NCBI GenBank assembly: GCA_022695795.1
Contig: MU404249.1
Location: 1-33,672, forward strand
From: Biscogniauxia marginata
Lineage: Eukaryota; Ascomycota; Sordariomycetes; Xylariales; Xylariaceae
Direction of reading: 5' to 3'
DNA length: 33,672 nt
A model generated the notes under the pieces. It searched no databases. It was not told where the DNA came from and saw only the letters and a program-made list of their open reading frames with translations. Below, piece by piece: positions 21,796 through 33,081 of the stretch. Numbering within the stretch: the first letter of the stretch is position 1; each line of letters begins with the position of its first letter. Both the position numbers and the translations under genes were made by a program.

Positions 21796-22677
21796 TTAAG
21801 CACCACCGTTACCGCTACCGTTGACGGCATTCGACTGTAGCTGCGGTTGCGGCTGCGGCTGAGATTGTGATTGTGATTGCGACTGCGGCGTCGGCTGCGC
21901 CGCCGGCCGGTCGGCGGCCATGCGGTTCTTCATGGCGACGATCTGGCCGTAGAGGCCCGTGACGAGCTCAGCCTTGCGGTCGAGCTCGGCCTCGCGGCTG
22001 TCGTCCTCGCCCGGGAGCCGCAGGGGCCCGCGGATCCAGAGCGCCTTGATCTCGCGGTTCAGGGCTAGGAGGCCCTCGACTTCGGTGATCTGCGGTTTTT
22101 CGCGGGTGTTTGTGATTAGTTCTCTGCCTTCCAGTTTTCTTCGTTTGCCTTTCTTCTTCTTCTGTAATTGAGAGAGAGATAGAGATAGAGGCAGAGAGAA
22201 ATGTAGGGTGGCTCGGGAGGAAGAAAGAGAAGGGTATGCAAATGTGAGCGGTAGATGGACGAATGGATATATGAATAATAAGTAGGCAGGTAGGTAAGTC
22301 GCGTAGACACCGACGAGCGAGTCCATTGATATATTTACTGTTTATACGCGCACGAAGCAATTAAAAAAGTGAAGAAAGAAAAAGAAAAAAAAACTTACCA
22401 GAGCGGCGGCCTCGCGCTCCATGGTCAGGCGGTTGAGGGCGGCGGTCTCGATGACGGCGCTCTGTGGCAGGGGCTCGGCGGCGGCGAGGACCATGTTGCG
22501 GAAGCGCGTGAGGATCTGCGCGATCGCCCGCTCGTGCCGGTCTGCCAGGGTACTGTGGTTAGCAGAGGCGGAGGCGGTGCGGGAAGAGGAGGACGGCAGC
22601 GGCGCCTTCAGGCCCCCAGCGTTGGGGCGTTTGCGGTTCTGGTTGGGCGGCTTGGTCGTGCGCTTCTGAGGTGCCAT
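21796..22677 (-). CDS. MED22: Mediator complex subunit 22 (Med22/Srb6-like)
   Basis: Exons 22677-22399 and 22089-21796 join in phase 0 over a 309-nt intron (GTAAGT donor, ACTAATC branch-like site, CGCAG acceptor), giving 190 residues from the ATG at 22677. The helical core DRHERAIAQILTRFRNMV, then IETAALNRLTMEREAAAL and, across the splice, ITEVEGLLALNREIKALWI followed by GPLRLPGE, fits the Med22 (Surf5) head-module subunit. That subunit pairs with Med11 and contacts the general transcription machinery in the nucleus. The C-terminus adds a Gln-Ser and Gln-Pro repeat and a Gly-rich end, making it longer than the minimal family. The start is uncertain because the frame stays open upstream to 23628. 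Med22 alone should begin near 22677, since the preceding residues are a basic, Ala/Ser/Pro-rich linker. Confidence 0.82.
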
Positions 22678-23628
22678 GGCGGTGGTGATGATGGTGGGTG
22701 AGGTTTGTAGAGGTTGAGGCTGAGGCTGAAGATTGATGTGCAGGTCGACGTTCAGGTCGATGCGCAGCAGAAGGGCAGGTCGCTGAGATGTAGAGGCGTT
22801 GGCGGTGATGCTGGTGGCGGTGGTTTGGGCTTCTTCGCCTTGAGCTTGCGAGGAGGATGGAGGTGAAGATCCTTGGTTTGCAGACGCAGATACAGATGCA
22901 GGCGGTGGTGCGGATGAAGAGGGAGGCGGAGGGAGCGTTGTTGGCATCAGGTCCTGTCGGAAATAATGAGGAAGGGTAAAGATTTGTTCGACAAAACTCG
23001 GTTTGCAACGTGTGGAGCCCGAGTCAGGTCGACGTTGAAGAGCGGAGGACGAGTTAAATAGGTCTCTCGAGCGGTTGGGATTTCGAGACGAGCCGGATAG
23101 TTGCATACCCCGAGAAGCCTTCTCGAACGAAAGAGCGATATCGAACTTCTGCCAGAGTTGCTCCTCGGAGAGTTCGACAGGCTTTATATGATCAGGATCA
23201 GAGGCAGGCTGGTATTCACCACCACCGCCGTTATTGTTCTCGAAGGGTCTATTGTCGGTATTGGCATTGTCTGTGCTGGTATTGTTGTCGGTATTGTGGT
23301 TGTCTGACGCAACCAGCACTGGAGCATGGCTATTGTCTGAGGCCGAACAGGATCCTGCCGCCAAAGCCATGCTCTCTTCATCATCGTCCGCAGCCGAACC
23401 ACCGTCGGTCTCGTCAAAGTCTTCGACCACTAGCGCAGTGGCCTTCTTAGCTTCCCGTGCAGGACCCCCAACGGAGTCGGGGCTAGCAGTATGATCACCA
23501 CGTTCGCCAGCGCCGGCATCTCCACGCTCATCGCCCATCCAAGTAGGCGAAACAACAACCTCCTCGGGAATAGGTTCCCGAGTCCCAGCGGCAGGACGAC
23601 AACTCTGTTTGGTCTCGGATGAATCCAT
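22678..23628 (-). CDS. low-complexity ORF continuous with MED22 (N-terminal extension or separate gene)
   Basis: Starting at the ATG at 23628, the frame runs 317 codons and enters MED22 at 22677 with no stop. Taken together the product would have 507 residues. The first part is acidic and rich in Ser, Asn, Asp, Gly and Ala. A more structured patch follows, LSEEQLWQKFDIALSFEKAS and then FVEQIFTLPHYFRQDL, then a Pro/Ser linker, then LLLRIDLNVDLHINLQ, an alternating hydrophobic stretch that looks beta-like. I do not recognise a domain. It may be an independent fungal protein whose own stop has been lost or spliced away, a genuine long Med22 N-terminus, or two overlapping transcription units. No strong internal splice sites were seen. 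Confidence 0.45.
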
Positions 23629-25082
23629 CGTGCAAAAGCAATCAATGCGTTCTGCGCTGTAGAGCAATGTTGTTCGAGTCTCTGCGTTTCTGCACGCCTC
23701 GATGGAAATGATAGAGATCGCGGTTCAGTGTAGGATCGTGGATTTCCATGACCGCTTAAGTACGCGACAGCAATGAGTGTCTAGCATTAGGCATTCGTTT
23801 GTTACTCGCCCCCCCTAGGCAGGATACGTCGTCGCCTCGGGCGACAACGGTATACGTCCCACATGATCGATTTTCAGGGAACGTCGTTCTTCCAACGAGC
23901 ACCGTTGAAGTCGTAGCGACGATCTCTCTCCTCGAAGCTACCCCGCAATTCCCAGGAGCCCAACCAGAACACGCAACGCCTTACTACGTCGAAAGGCAGA
24001 GGAGACATGGAGAGGAGGTTTAAGACTGGAGGAGGCGGGCGGAGTGCTCGACTTACCAAGGATGCTATTTTGCTCCCTTCTATTCATTTTCGACGACCTG
24101 TTTCCTGAAAATTTAAGAGTACCGTCCCTTCTTCATCTTAATACCAAAATTTGTTTCATTAGGAAACGCGGCTTAGCAGTAGGATAAATGGTCGTAGGAC
24201 AATTAATCGTAACTTTAGAAAAAAGCCGGCCCACTCCGTGAAGCGATGTGATGTCTCACATGTCACGTGATCATTACAATATCCTACCAAGACCGACTGT
24301 ACAGCTATGATGCTAGGTTAGGAACTTACACAAGGTTCAATAGCATCCACTCTGCAATTATCAAACAGCCAAAAACGGGAATGCCCATGTGAACTCAAAG
24401 TATCATTATTAACAAAAGCGATTGGTCGAGTACTCTATCGTTCCTGTCCTATGAGAAACCCTCGGAGCCAACGCCCATGTGCAGTGCAGTGTAGTGTAAC
24501 CTTTTTTTTGTGTTTCCTTTTCTTTTCTCATTTTCCTCTCTCCATATGCATGTGCTAAAGGAATCAGAAGGGTAGTGTTTGGGTCTGGCAACAATCCTGT
24601 CTAAGTATCATCCATCTGATTTCTCTCCTGTCCCTCCCAAACGCTAACCGAAAGCGAGATGACAGTCAGAGAGAAATATTCGGTCATTGCCAAGCAGTAT
24701 GCAACGACAATGACCGAAGATGAAAAACTCAAGATGGAGAGAGCCGTCCTCCTTTCCCTAGTCGCAGTAGAGTACAAACAAACACCCATGTTCTTTTCCC
24801 CTTCATCTGTATTACCGAATTGATCATCAATCATCTGTCGCACACACACACATATCTCATTTCCCGTCTCCAGATTCCGTTCGTCTTCAGATCCATATGA
24901 TCATGTAATTAGTGGTGGTTGGTGGGGGGATATTTTCGCGGGGAACAACAAGCCACGAGGGAAAGAAAAAAAGAAGTAGATAGGCAGGATTAGAGGTGAT
25001 GCCGCGTCGAAATGATTTATCCTCCTCTCCTTTCTATGTCCATTCTTGTGCGCTTTCCTCCTTAATAGGCTCGTGTCACCAC
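23629..25082. other. intergenic region
   Basis: Upstream side of the MED22-frame ORF and downstream side of the GPI-protein gene. Short frames on both strands lack coding-like composition and linkable exons. The stretch near 24480-24900 may be the 3' UTR of the GPI-protein gene. Nothing else is recognised. Confidence 0.45.
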
Positions 25083-25747
25083 CTAGACGTGGTTTACCAT
25101 GGCTACCATGGCCACACCACCGAAGAGTGCTCCCATGCCGAAGGCGCCAGTCGGGAGGGCCGCAGCAGCAGAAGACGGCGGGGCCTCAGTAGTGGATGGG
25201 GCAGGCTCAGTCTGGGTACCAGAGGTAGTAGGATGAGATCCACTGGGCCCGGTAGGGTGACTGCTAGTGGCAGAGCCAGTCGGGACGGAACCACTTCCAA
25301 CAGGCTCAGTGCCAGTAGGAGGGATGGAACCAGGAACCGAGGCGGTAGGCTGGCCAGGAACAGTAGCAGTCTCGGTACCGGGACTGCCGACAGGAGTTGA
25401 CGGAGGAGTACCAGGAACCAAGGTCGTGGTCGGAATGGGAACGTAAGGAGTGGGGGTCTCAGCCGGGGTAGTGCCAGGGACCGAGGTCGAAGTGACGCCG
25501 ACGGGAGGAGGACTAGTGACGGTGACGGTGGCAGGAGCGCAGGTGCACTCGCCGGTCTCCTGCTTCTTGACGACCTCCAAGGCAGCCTGGGTGGGAAAGA
25601 AACGGTTAGTACGGCGCGCGAAGGCGTTTGCTGGCAGTATAATGAGGTACAGTAACAATGTCTTGGGAGAGCGGAAAAGAGAGGAGAGAAACTTACCATG
25701 CCGAGGGTAGCCATGGCAAGGACGATGATGGTCTTGAAGAACTGCAT
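25083..25747 (-). CDS. secreted Ser/Thr/Pro-rich protein, putative GPI anchor
   Basis: Exons 25747-25697 and 25586-25083 join in phase 0 over a 110-nt intron (GTAAGT donor, CCCAG acceptor), giving 184 residues. The N-terminus MQFFKTIIVLAMATLGM is a typical signal peptide core, and the splice falls at its end, continuing AALEVVKKQE. After a short Cys-containing patch (ECTCAPATVTVT) comes a long Pro/Ser/Thr/Gly-rich region with loose PTG, PVG and VPG repeats, suited to heavy O-mannosylation. The C-terminus is small residues followed by GAFGMGALFGGVAMVAMV, a hydrophobic tail typical of GPI-attachment signals. The likely role is a cell-wall or plasma-membrane surface protein; no enzymatic domain is visible. 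An alternative is a secreted mucin-like protein without an anchor. Confidence 0.82.
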
Positions 25748-28459
25748 CGTGACGATCCGCGTTGGCAGTAAGGTTAGGTCAGGTAGGTTATGTTTGGTGT
25801 TATCTGGGTGTTTGGGTGTTGTAAGTAACGAGTGAAAATAGAAAAATGTTGTCGAGTAGGAGCAGTGAGTGTTTTGGGAACGAGACGTGTGGTGTAGGCC
25901 GTGTGTTTGCAGGTGGACGAAAGTAGCTGGAGAGGGATCTGCGTGGTGGGAGAGGGAAGGAAGTTTGTGTGCGGTTGTGGGAAGCCGGTGCCAGGTTTTG
26001 TAGTGAATAATTTTTCTCCTGGCGCGTGATTTGGTTTAATATGTATCAATCGACGTGAGTGCGTTCAATGTGTATGTGTTGCCGGGCAGGAAGGTAGGTA
26101 CCTATGTATTTATGCGAGTAGGTAAGTCAATGCACGTAGATTTAGGTAGGTACCTGGCACTGGAGGTGGTGTTTGGACTTGTACCATTGGAAGTACCTAC
26201 CTCGGGAGGTCAACAGCGACGTAATTTGGGTGATTAGGTACTTATTAGTTACATGCTAAATAAATGAGAGAAACGTTCGAAACAGCAGAATATATTGGGA
26301 GAGAATTCCCATAGTATATCATATAATATATTTATCCGCCACCCCTTCCTCCCCTGCGAGAATGGGAGACGGCATTCGTGTATGCATCTGTGATTAATTA
26401 CCTAAATTCCTGCTTCTGTATATTGAATAAATATCCCATTCCCTGCTATAAGCCCTCCCTTCTCCCTACTCCGTCGCGCTACTGCCGCTGCCCGTCTCTG
26501 TCGTACCATCAGATGCTCCCCAGCCAGTCCATTTGTTTGCCATTGGCCTATCAAGGGGGTACCTTGCATGCACATGTACCCTTGCTGTAATAACACGGTA
26601 GTACCTACTAATAATACCTTGCTGATCTATGATTCTTCGTTTCCCAGCGATCTCGCCATGTGTAACCCATCGTTTCACACATATGATGCTATCTCGTCTA
26701 GAACATGCCAATCACCCACCCCATTATCTACTTCACAAGTCTCTCCCTTACTTTACCACGTCCAAATGGGCTGCCCCGTCCTACCTATGTAGGTATGTAC
26801 TACTACACATATACCATCTCGCTACTTGATTCACCAGCGTGCTCCATTACCTTACCTACAATTACCTACCTGCCTCTGCCGCGAGATATAAGCCGGGCCG
26901 ATGTACTTATTCTGTGCGAAAGCTCTTACACCGCGAAGCTCGCACAATGCTAGCACAAGGCCTTCGCGTCAAGAGATGAGATATAGTCTCTTATCTACCT
27001 ACCCTACCTTAGCCCCAATCCGTGACATGTCATACTTCCTTTTCCAAGTACTCACTTATTGCCAGGGAACCATGTGCAGACACCGACGATAATCAGGAAA
27101 TAATCAAAACATATAACGTCAGGACGAAAACGCTCTCTCTTAATAGTGACATCAGTAATAGGTACTTATAGTAGGTACGTCTCTAATTTGACTTGAGTGA
27201 ACCCCCCGGGCTCTAAGGTATTACCTAGGTCGTGTCCAAAATACTTACATGACGCAATAGGAGGCAACTACAAACAGGCATGTCCCTTTGCTTATCGGAA
27301 AACAAATGTACTCGCCAGCCGCCTAGTTACGGAACCCCCCGAGCTCGGGACCGTAGACGTACTATGGTCGAAATCTCTTGTTCGGATCTTTGCATTCAAT
27401 GCATCGGATCGAGGGCCGCAACTCAGCCAACCTAGCTACTACGTATTCGGTCATGCACTACGCCGAAGATGTTGGTGTGGGTGGGTAAATGTAATAGCGA
27501 AAATGCGGCAGGAGGGTGTCTAAAGACTCATTATGGCGGTGCATGGGTCCGTTGGCTCTTCGCTACCAGACCGCATTAACCTGGATGAACTCACAATGAG
27601 TACATGGAGACCGAAGGCATGGTGAGCTGGGATACAGAAATTGAAGTAGCCTTTTTGCTTCAACATAGTCACCATCGCAAGATAGGTATACTAATAATTA
27701 ACAGTTTCTATTCACTTTAAGTTATTAATGACATCTAGGTACTTAGGTATTGATTTCGGCTTGTAATAGTTCTTTTATCATAATAATTCTCTTTTATATA
27801 AAAGGCTATCTATATTAAAGCTGTAAACATCTACTACTATAACAGGAGCTAGAGGTCTTGCGATATTTTTTAAATACTTAGGTAAGATACCTTTATTTTT
27901 ATAGGCGTTGTGATTGGTGGAAAGTGCTAAAGCTATTTTGAATAAATCACCGTTTTCCTACCCCAACTCACCGTGCCTTTAGCCACGCCGGAATGCAAGT
28001 ATGACCCGACGGAACGGTATAGCCCGTAGTAGAGTGGAGCTCAGTCCGATCATCCAAGCTTCGGCGTATTTTGTCGAGGACCATATCATTGCCCTGCCAT
28101 AGAGCCGCTCATTCGAAGACGTGTGTCTTTCTTTCTTTTTTCTTTTCTTTTTTTACTGGCTGTCTAGGTAGCTTTGATTCATCATTCGTCAAGTCATCCT
28201 TACCCTGATTGACAAAACAGAAACAACACGGGCACAACGAGACCCTATATTACCAACATCCAAGAGAAAGAAGTATAGCCGATGGAGAACGGGACCCGGT
28301 GCCAATCTCCAGGATTTTTCCTCTTTCCGTTGACGAACAAGGGCCGCGATCTCCAAAAGTCTATCGAACTTATAACTTCTGCAAAATCCGCGTAGTTGCT
28401 TCCTTACACGCAGCAAGCCTGCGGCTCATCGTCTTGGAGCCCAGCTGTGCTGCGATGAG
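25748..28459. other. 2.7 kb non-coding region rich in AGGTA/TACCT words
   Basis: No gene is supported; open frames are short and several start at non-ATG codons. The part next to 25747 is the promoter and leader of the GPI-protein gene. Between about 26085 and 27260 AGGTA and its complement recur many times, often as GGTAGGTACCT-like palindromic clusters. An A/T-rich pocket lies at about 27660-27960. Confidence 0.5.
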
Positions 28460-29713
28460 CTAAAGTTGCTGTGTCAGCTCGAGGAGTCGCCGAAGCTGAA
28501 GGCCGAACAGTCCGGATACGATGACCGCAAATTCGTCCGACGAATCGACATAGTACGCCCCGACACTGACTTTGGTTTTCGCGTCGAGTAGCTGTGCTGG
28601 TGTTGGGTCCATACTAGGACCTGATTCCATAGGTTCGGAAGGTGATGATACGCAGGCGTCTGATATGTAGCGACACATGCGAGCCAGCTTATCGACAAGA
28701 AATGTCAGGACAGTCATGTTTTCAACCTTGTTAGTGCAGGCCGCGCAGGCGAGCATCCGGGCACAGTGTTCCAGTGCCCTCTTGTGAGCTGCCAGAGCGC
28801 CGTCGAGAGAATCGATGCCATTGTCCACCACGGATTGAAGCTCATCCACCAGGATCACAAGTCGTTAAAGACACCAGCACGATGTGTTGCCGCCGGGTGA
28901 GGAGGAAATCAGGGACAGGTCTGATTCTGGCAGCGTTGAGGTTCTAGACTCTGGCTCTGGGGCCAGGATCTCCCTCCAGTCTTCCTTCATGGATGGGCCT
29001 AGAGCTAGGCTGAATGGATTATCGCCATTCTCCAACGGTGAGAACAGGAGTTCCGCAGGAGACAATGTCGATGTCCCTGTGCCCAACAGTGGCCCTCCTA
29101 GGGGGTCCACTCCCGCACAGACTAGGGACGGGTCCACGTCTGTTGGTACTGAGAATGTGCATTCTCCTAAGTTCATAGTGTCCTCGATGGAGATAGTCAT
29201 GGGATCCCAGAAGGCATCCATCGATATGCATTCTGGAGGGAGGTTAATCGTCGATGCACAGGGATCTTGTTCAGCTTGGGCTTGAGCATGTGCTTTAAGT
29301 GAACTGCTTAGAGATTTGTTGGAATCCGACCCCTTTTGCTTCATTATTACCGGAGATGTTCGTCCTCGTTGAGAATTCGAATATGCCAGGCCGGTGGGAG
29401 GCATTTCTGCTGCTGCCCCTGCTGATGACTCGTCCGCACTCCCTTTGTCATTAGAGGATTCACTACCATCATCCTTACTTGGTTTCCGGGAATGTTTGAA
29501 AGCTCTCCTGTGGGTTGCAGGATATCTGCACTCTTGCCCCAGCATCTCGCACCTTTCACACCCTCTGGGATGCGAAGTGCACTTGACCTTCCTCGCTCGA
29601 CAATTGAAGCATGCCTGATGACCAGCGGTTTTGGCGGTAACGGGGTCAAAGGCTATAGAACGTTGCAAACCAGGAGAGCCACTACTGGACTCATGTTTCC
29701 AAATGTGGAACAT
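28460..29713 (-). pseudogene. Zn2Cys6 transcription factor with AflR-like C-terminus, interrupted by TAA
   Basis: From the ATG at 29713 the frame encodes a Zn2Cys6 binuclear cluster with ligands Cys35, 38, 45, 52, 55 and 62 (CFNCRARKVKC, then GCERCEMLGQEC), followed by a basic, Ser-rich linker. An acidic, Ser/Pro-rich middle leads to NTSCWCL, where a TAA at 28867-28865 ends translation at 282 residues. The same frame then continues for 134 more codons to a stop at 28460. That continuation carries ILVDELQSV, ALAAHKRALEHCARMLACAA and a closing LQLRRLLELTQQL, a pattern of the C-terminal regulatory domain of AflR-type pathway regulators. The continuity of frame and family pattern suggests one substitution has split a gene of about 417 codons. 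A truncated, still DNA-binding protein remains possible. A TTTCAG acceptor-like site just before 29713 hints at an upstream non-coding or coding exon. Confidence 0.65.
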
Positions 29714-30480
29714 AGCGACTGAAAGCAACCAAAGGAGTTTAATCAATGGCTCTTGATGTAACCAACTCCAACTGAGTGATTTGATGCACTATAATTTCTA
29801 AACTATATTTTTTCTAGTTACATGCGTCGAGAAGCTGCCTCATTGCTTAATAGAAAAAAAAAAGCCCCCAACTTGAACCCTGTTTCTAACACAGCATGGG
29901 TGACACAGATTCGAATTCCAAGCAGGTAGAGCGTATAATGGCGTCGATTCCTGACCTGCATGTTGGTGCGAGCCATGCCGTTTCAACCGTGCCACGCAGA
30001 TGGATACAGATAAGGATATAAGCTTAAGCCCGAAGGCTGAAGCTATAGTCTTTTGAGCTCATCCCATATATCAATTAGGTGTCCTATAGCGTATGTATAA
30101 ACCGTAAAGTTCTTGTTGTCGCATATGATGTGAGCCGGGCCAGGTCTCGACCAAGCCAAACGCTTGTCCAATCACGTAATATACTTAATGAGCCATATGG
30201 CATCGTCGCGACGCAGACTTCGCCAAAAGGAGTAAGGAGCTTGCCTGCCCAGCCGTGATGACCGAGTACGTGATTCCTACATTATTTTCAAAAGTACGGC
30301 TGCGGCTACGAAAGCTCACATCAGACGAGAAAAAGAATCCAAACCTGCCTAGAGCTAGGCATACATCGGCTCGGGACCGGTTAGTTGGTTGGTATTTTTT
30401 CTTCTTCTCAAATTCGGGTACTTTCTTCCTTCAATGCCTTTCTTAAAGTCATCGCGATCTGATCATTAGGTACCTAAGTA
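29714..30480. other. intergenic transition to A/T-rich flank
   Basis: Mixed-composition sequence upstream of the regulator, with no supported gene. Near 30465-30500 several TACCTA/AGGTAC words mark the border, beyond which base composition drops abruptly to A/T. Confidence 0.45.
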
Positions 30481-33017
30481 CCTATTAAGTAAGATGAAAC
30501 GATAACGTATATCTATAAAATATTAATAGAGACTACGTTACACAGCAGTCTCAAATCCTATGTTTTATTATATTATAAACCGGGTTAAACAAGTAACTTA
30601 ACACTTTAAATAATTATTAAACTTTTAATCTTATCTTTAACAAGTTACCATTTTATATATTAAAGTCCAAGGTTAAAATTAATATATATTTAAATATTTA
30701 CTTAGTTATTAAATAACTAAATAACTATAAAAAGAATAATATTATATTAATATTTACGTTTTATTAAAAAAAGGCTTAATATATTTAAAGGTTAATTATA
30801 ATAATATTAATAAAAATTAAAAAAAGTTTAAATATAAATGTATTAATTAATCTCTTAATAACTACATATAAATAAAAAGGAAAAGAATATATTTAAACTA
30901 ATAAAACACCGTATTAATTCTTATTTAATACGTAAAATTTAAGTATTTAAATGTAATTTAACTTTAATATTCGTTTTTTATTATTTAATATTTAATATAT
31001 AATAAATACCCTTTAAAATCAAGTGTGTCCTTTTAAGTAAATATAAATTAAACTAAGATCTTGTAATTAATTTCCTATTTATAATATAATTAATATAATA
31101 CGCACTTAAATAAGTTAATTAATATGTGGAATTTCTTAGTAAAAATAGCTATTAAAATATATAACACTTTACCTTCTTTGTTTAATATTACGATAAAACA
31201 TAGCTTTATAAGGACTAAGTCCTTTTTTAAAAGCTTAAACGCCTTAATAAAACGAGTTAATACGTTTAAAACATTATAATATAACATTATTATTAAATAA
31301 AAAGTTAAATTATTAAGTTTAACTAAAATGATATATATTACTTACTTTTTATTAATATTAACTTTATAATACTCGAAATAATTATTAAAATTTATCTTTT
31401 TAAACTATATAAAATTAATATAAGTATATATAAAAATGAAAACTAGCTTTAATATCTTATTAGCTAACTCGCGATTATATACGTATATATCTTTTTAAAT
31501 ATTATAAGAGATTTATTTTATAAGGATATTACGATTAAAAAGCACGTCCTTATGAAAATAAATATTAACCTTTTATTATACGCCTTTCCTTTTTCCAAAA
31601 TTATTAACTCGAGCAAGTTATTAATAAGGAACAAAACTACTACAAATCGGCAAAGGAAAAAAAAGCGCTTATTAAAAGACCGCTAAATATAATAACATAT
31701 AACGCGGCACTAACCCTCGACTCCAAACTGCTTACGGGTTTTCTCGCTTAAAAAAGGCTAATACTTAAAAAAAAAGTTATTTACCTTTTTAATAGTTTTC
31801 TTTATAAATAAATAATAATTAATAATTAAAAAGCGCTAGAAATTTCACGGCGTTTAAAAAAAAACCTTGATAAAAAAAGGGAATTAATTATTAAAAACAT
31901 AATATATTATTTTATTACATTTAATTACTTAATTAACGTGATATTTCTTATTTTTAAGTTTTTATTAAGTTTTAATAAGTTAATAATAAAAGCTTTTTTA
32001 TAAATCGTTTATTAAAAAGTCATTATAACATTATTAACAACGGTTTAAACCGTTAAATAAAGAAAAAAGTTATATTTAACTTAATAACTATATTAATAAA
32101 GTCTTTACTAAAAATAAAGCTATGATAATAACTAATTATAACCGTAATATAATTTATAAAACTAGGTTACAATTTAATTAACTACCATTTAATATATTAG
32201 TACCGTTATAATTTAATTAGTTAATTAAATCCATTTATTTTACTTTAAACTTTTACACTTAATATTAAATCTTTTAATAACCTTTAATTAACTTTAAAAT
32301 ATATTTATATAGATTAATTACGTATAATTTATAATATTTAATTTAATAAATTATATAAATAATAAATATAAAATATATTAAATAAATATTATAATTAAAT
32401 TAAATTATTTAAAAATTAAACTTATAAAAATTAATAATAATATTTAAAATAATAAACGAAATAAAGTAATTATTAACTTTTAAAAACGATTATTAATTTT
32501 AAAATAAAAAGATAAATAATTATAATATTTTATAATTATAAAATATATTATTAATATAAGGTTATAAAAGTTTAAAAGACCTTATAAAGCTCTTTTTTTC
32601 TTTTTATATAATTTATTTATTTATATATATTTTATATATATTCGTATTAATAATTAATAATATTATTTAAATCGTTTTTTAATTTTCTACTTTAAAAATC
32701 AAATATATTTTACTTTAATTTTTTAGATTTTTAACACGTGATTTAAATTAATTAGTTTATTATATTTTTTAAATTAAAACTTTTTAAAATTAAAATTATT
32801 AAATACCTTTTTATTTATTATATATATTATATCGTTTTTATTTAATTATTACTCTTTTTCGAGATTCTTTTTTATTAATTGTAATATTATCTTTTTTAAC
32901 TTATAAAGTTAATTTTTTATATTAAGTGTTTTTTTATTTATATGTCATAGGCAAGGGTCATGGAAGTTATTAACACGTACCGTACTTGTCTTAGGTCAGT
33001 TCTTGACTTGTAGTAAG

Positions 33018-33025
33018 TATATAAA
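33018..33025 (+). promoter_or_regulatory. TATA-like box inside the solo LTR
   Basis: TATATAAA followed by a C/T-rich run, as at the U3/R boundary of fungal LTRs. This orientation suggests the LTR reads on the plus strand. Confidence 0.45.
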
Positions 33026-33048
33026 GGTAGCCTCTCTCCCCTTCCTTT

Positions 33049-33081
33049 GGGATAAGGCAAGCGTTTGTCTTGCTTTATCCC
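33049..33081 (+). repeat. hairpin inside the solo LTR
   Basis: GGGATAAGGCAAG pairs with CTTGCTTTATCCC over 13 positions with one G-T wobble and a 7-base loop. It lies downstream of the TATA-like box, so it would be in the transcript. It might serve as a terminator or packaging structure of the element, but that is inference. Confidence 0.5.

Noticed and set aside
24601..24849. 82-codon minus-strand frame with a hydrophobic stretch
   Set aside because: It begins at a non-canonical start in a CA-repeat, has no linkable exons and lies in the probable 3' UTR of the surface-protein gene.
27197..27523. 108-codon plus-strand frame
   Set aside because: It begins with GTG, and no recognisable motif or splice partner was found; composition matches the surrounding non-coding DNA.
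28189..28416. 75-codon minus-strand frame just downstream of the regulator
   Set aside because: It lies beyond the regulator's own final stop and shows no family resemblance; probably chance.
28820..28900. A short intron removing the TAA of the regulator
   Set aside because: The only GT...AG choices are about 40 nt or shorter, shift the frame and delete the conserved VDEL segment.
29862..29925. Possible tRNA or Pol III gene: GGGTTCAAGTTGG plus a T run on the minus strand, and a TTCGAATTCC word on the plus strand
   Set aside because: The bases flanking the putative T-loop do not pair, no matching acceptor 5' strand or A box lies at the right distance, and no cloverleaf can be drawn.
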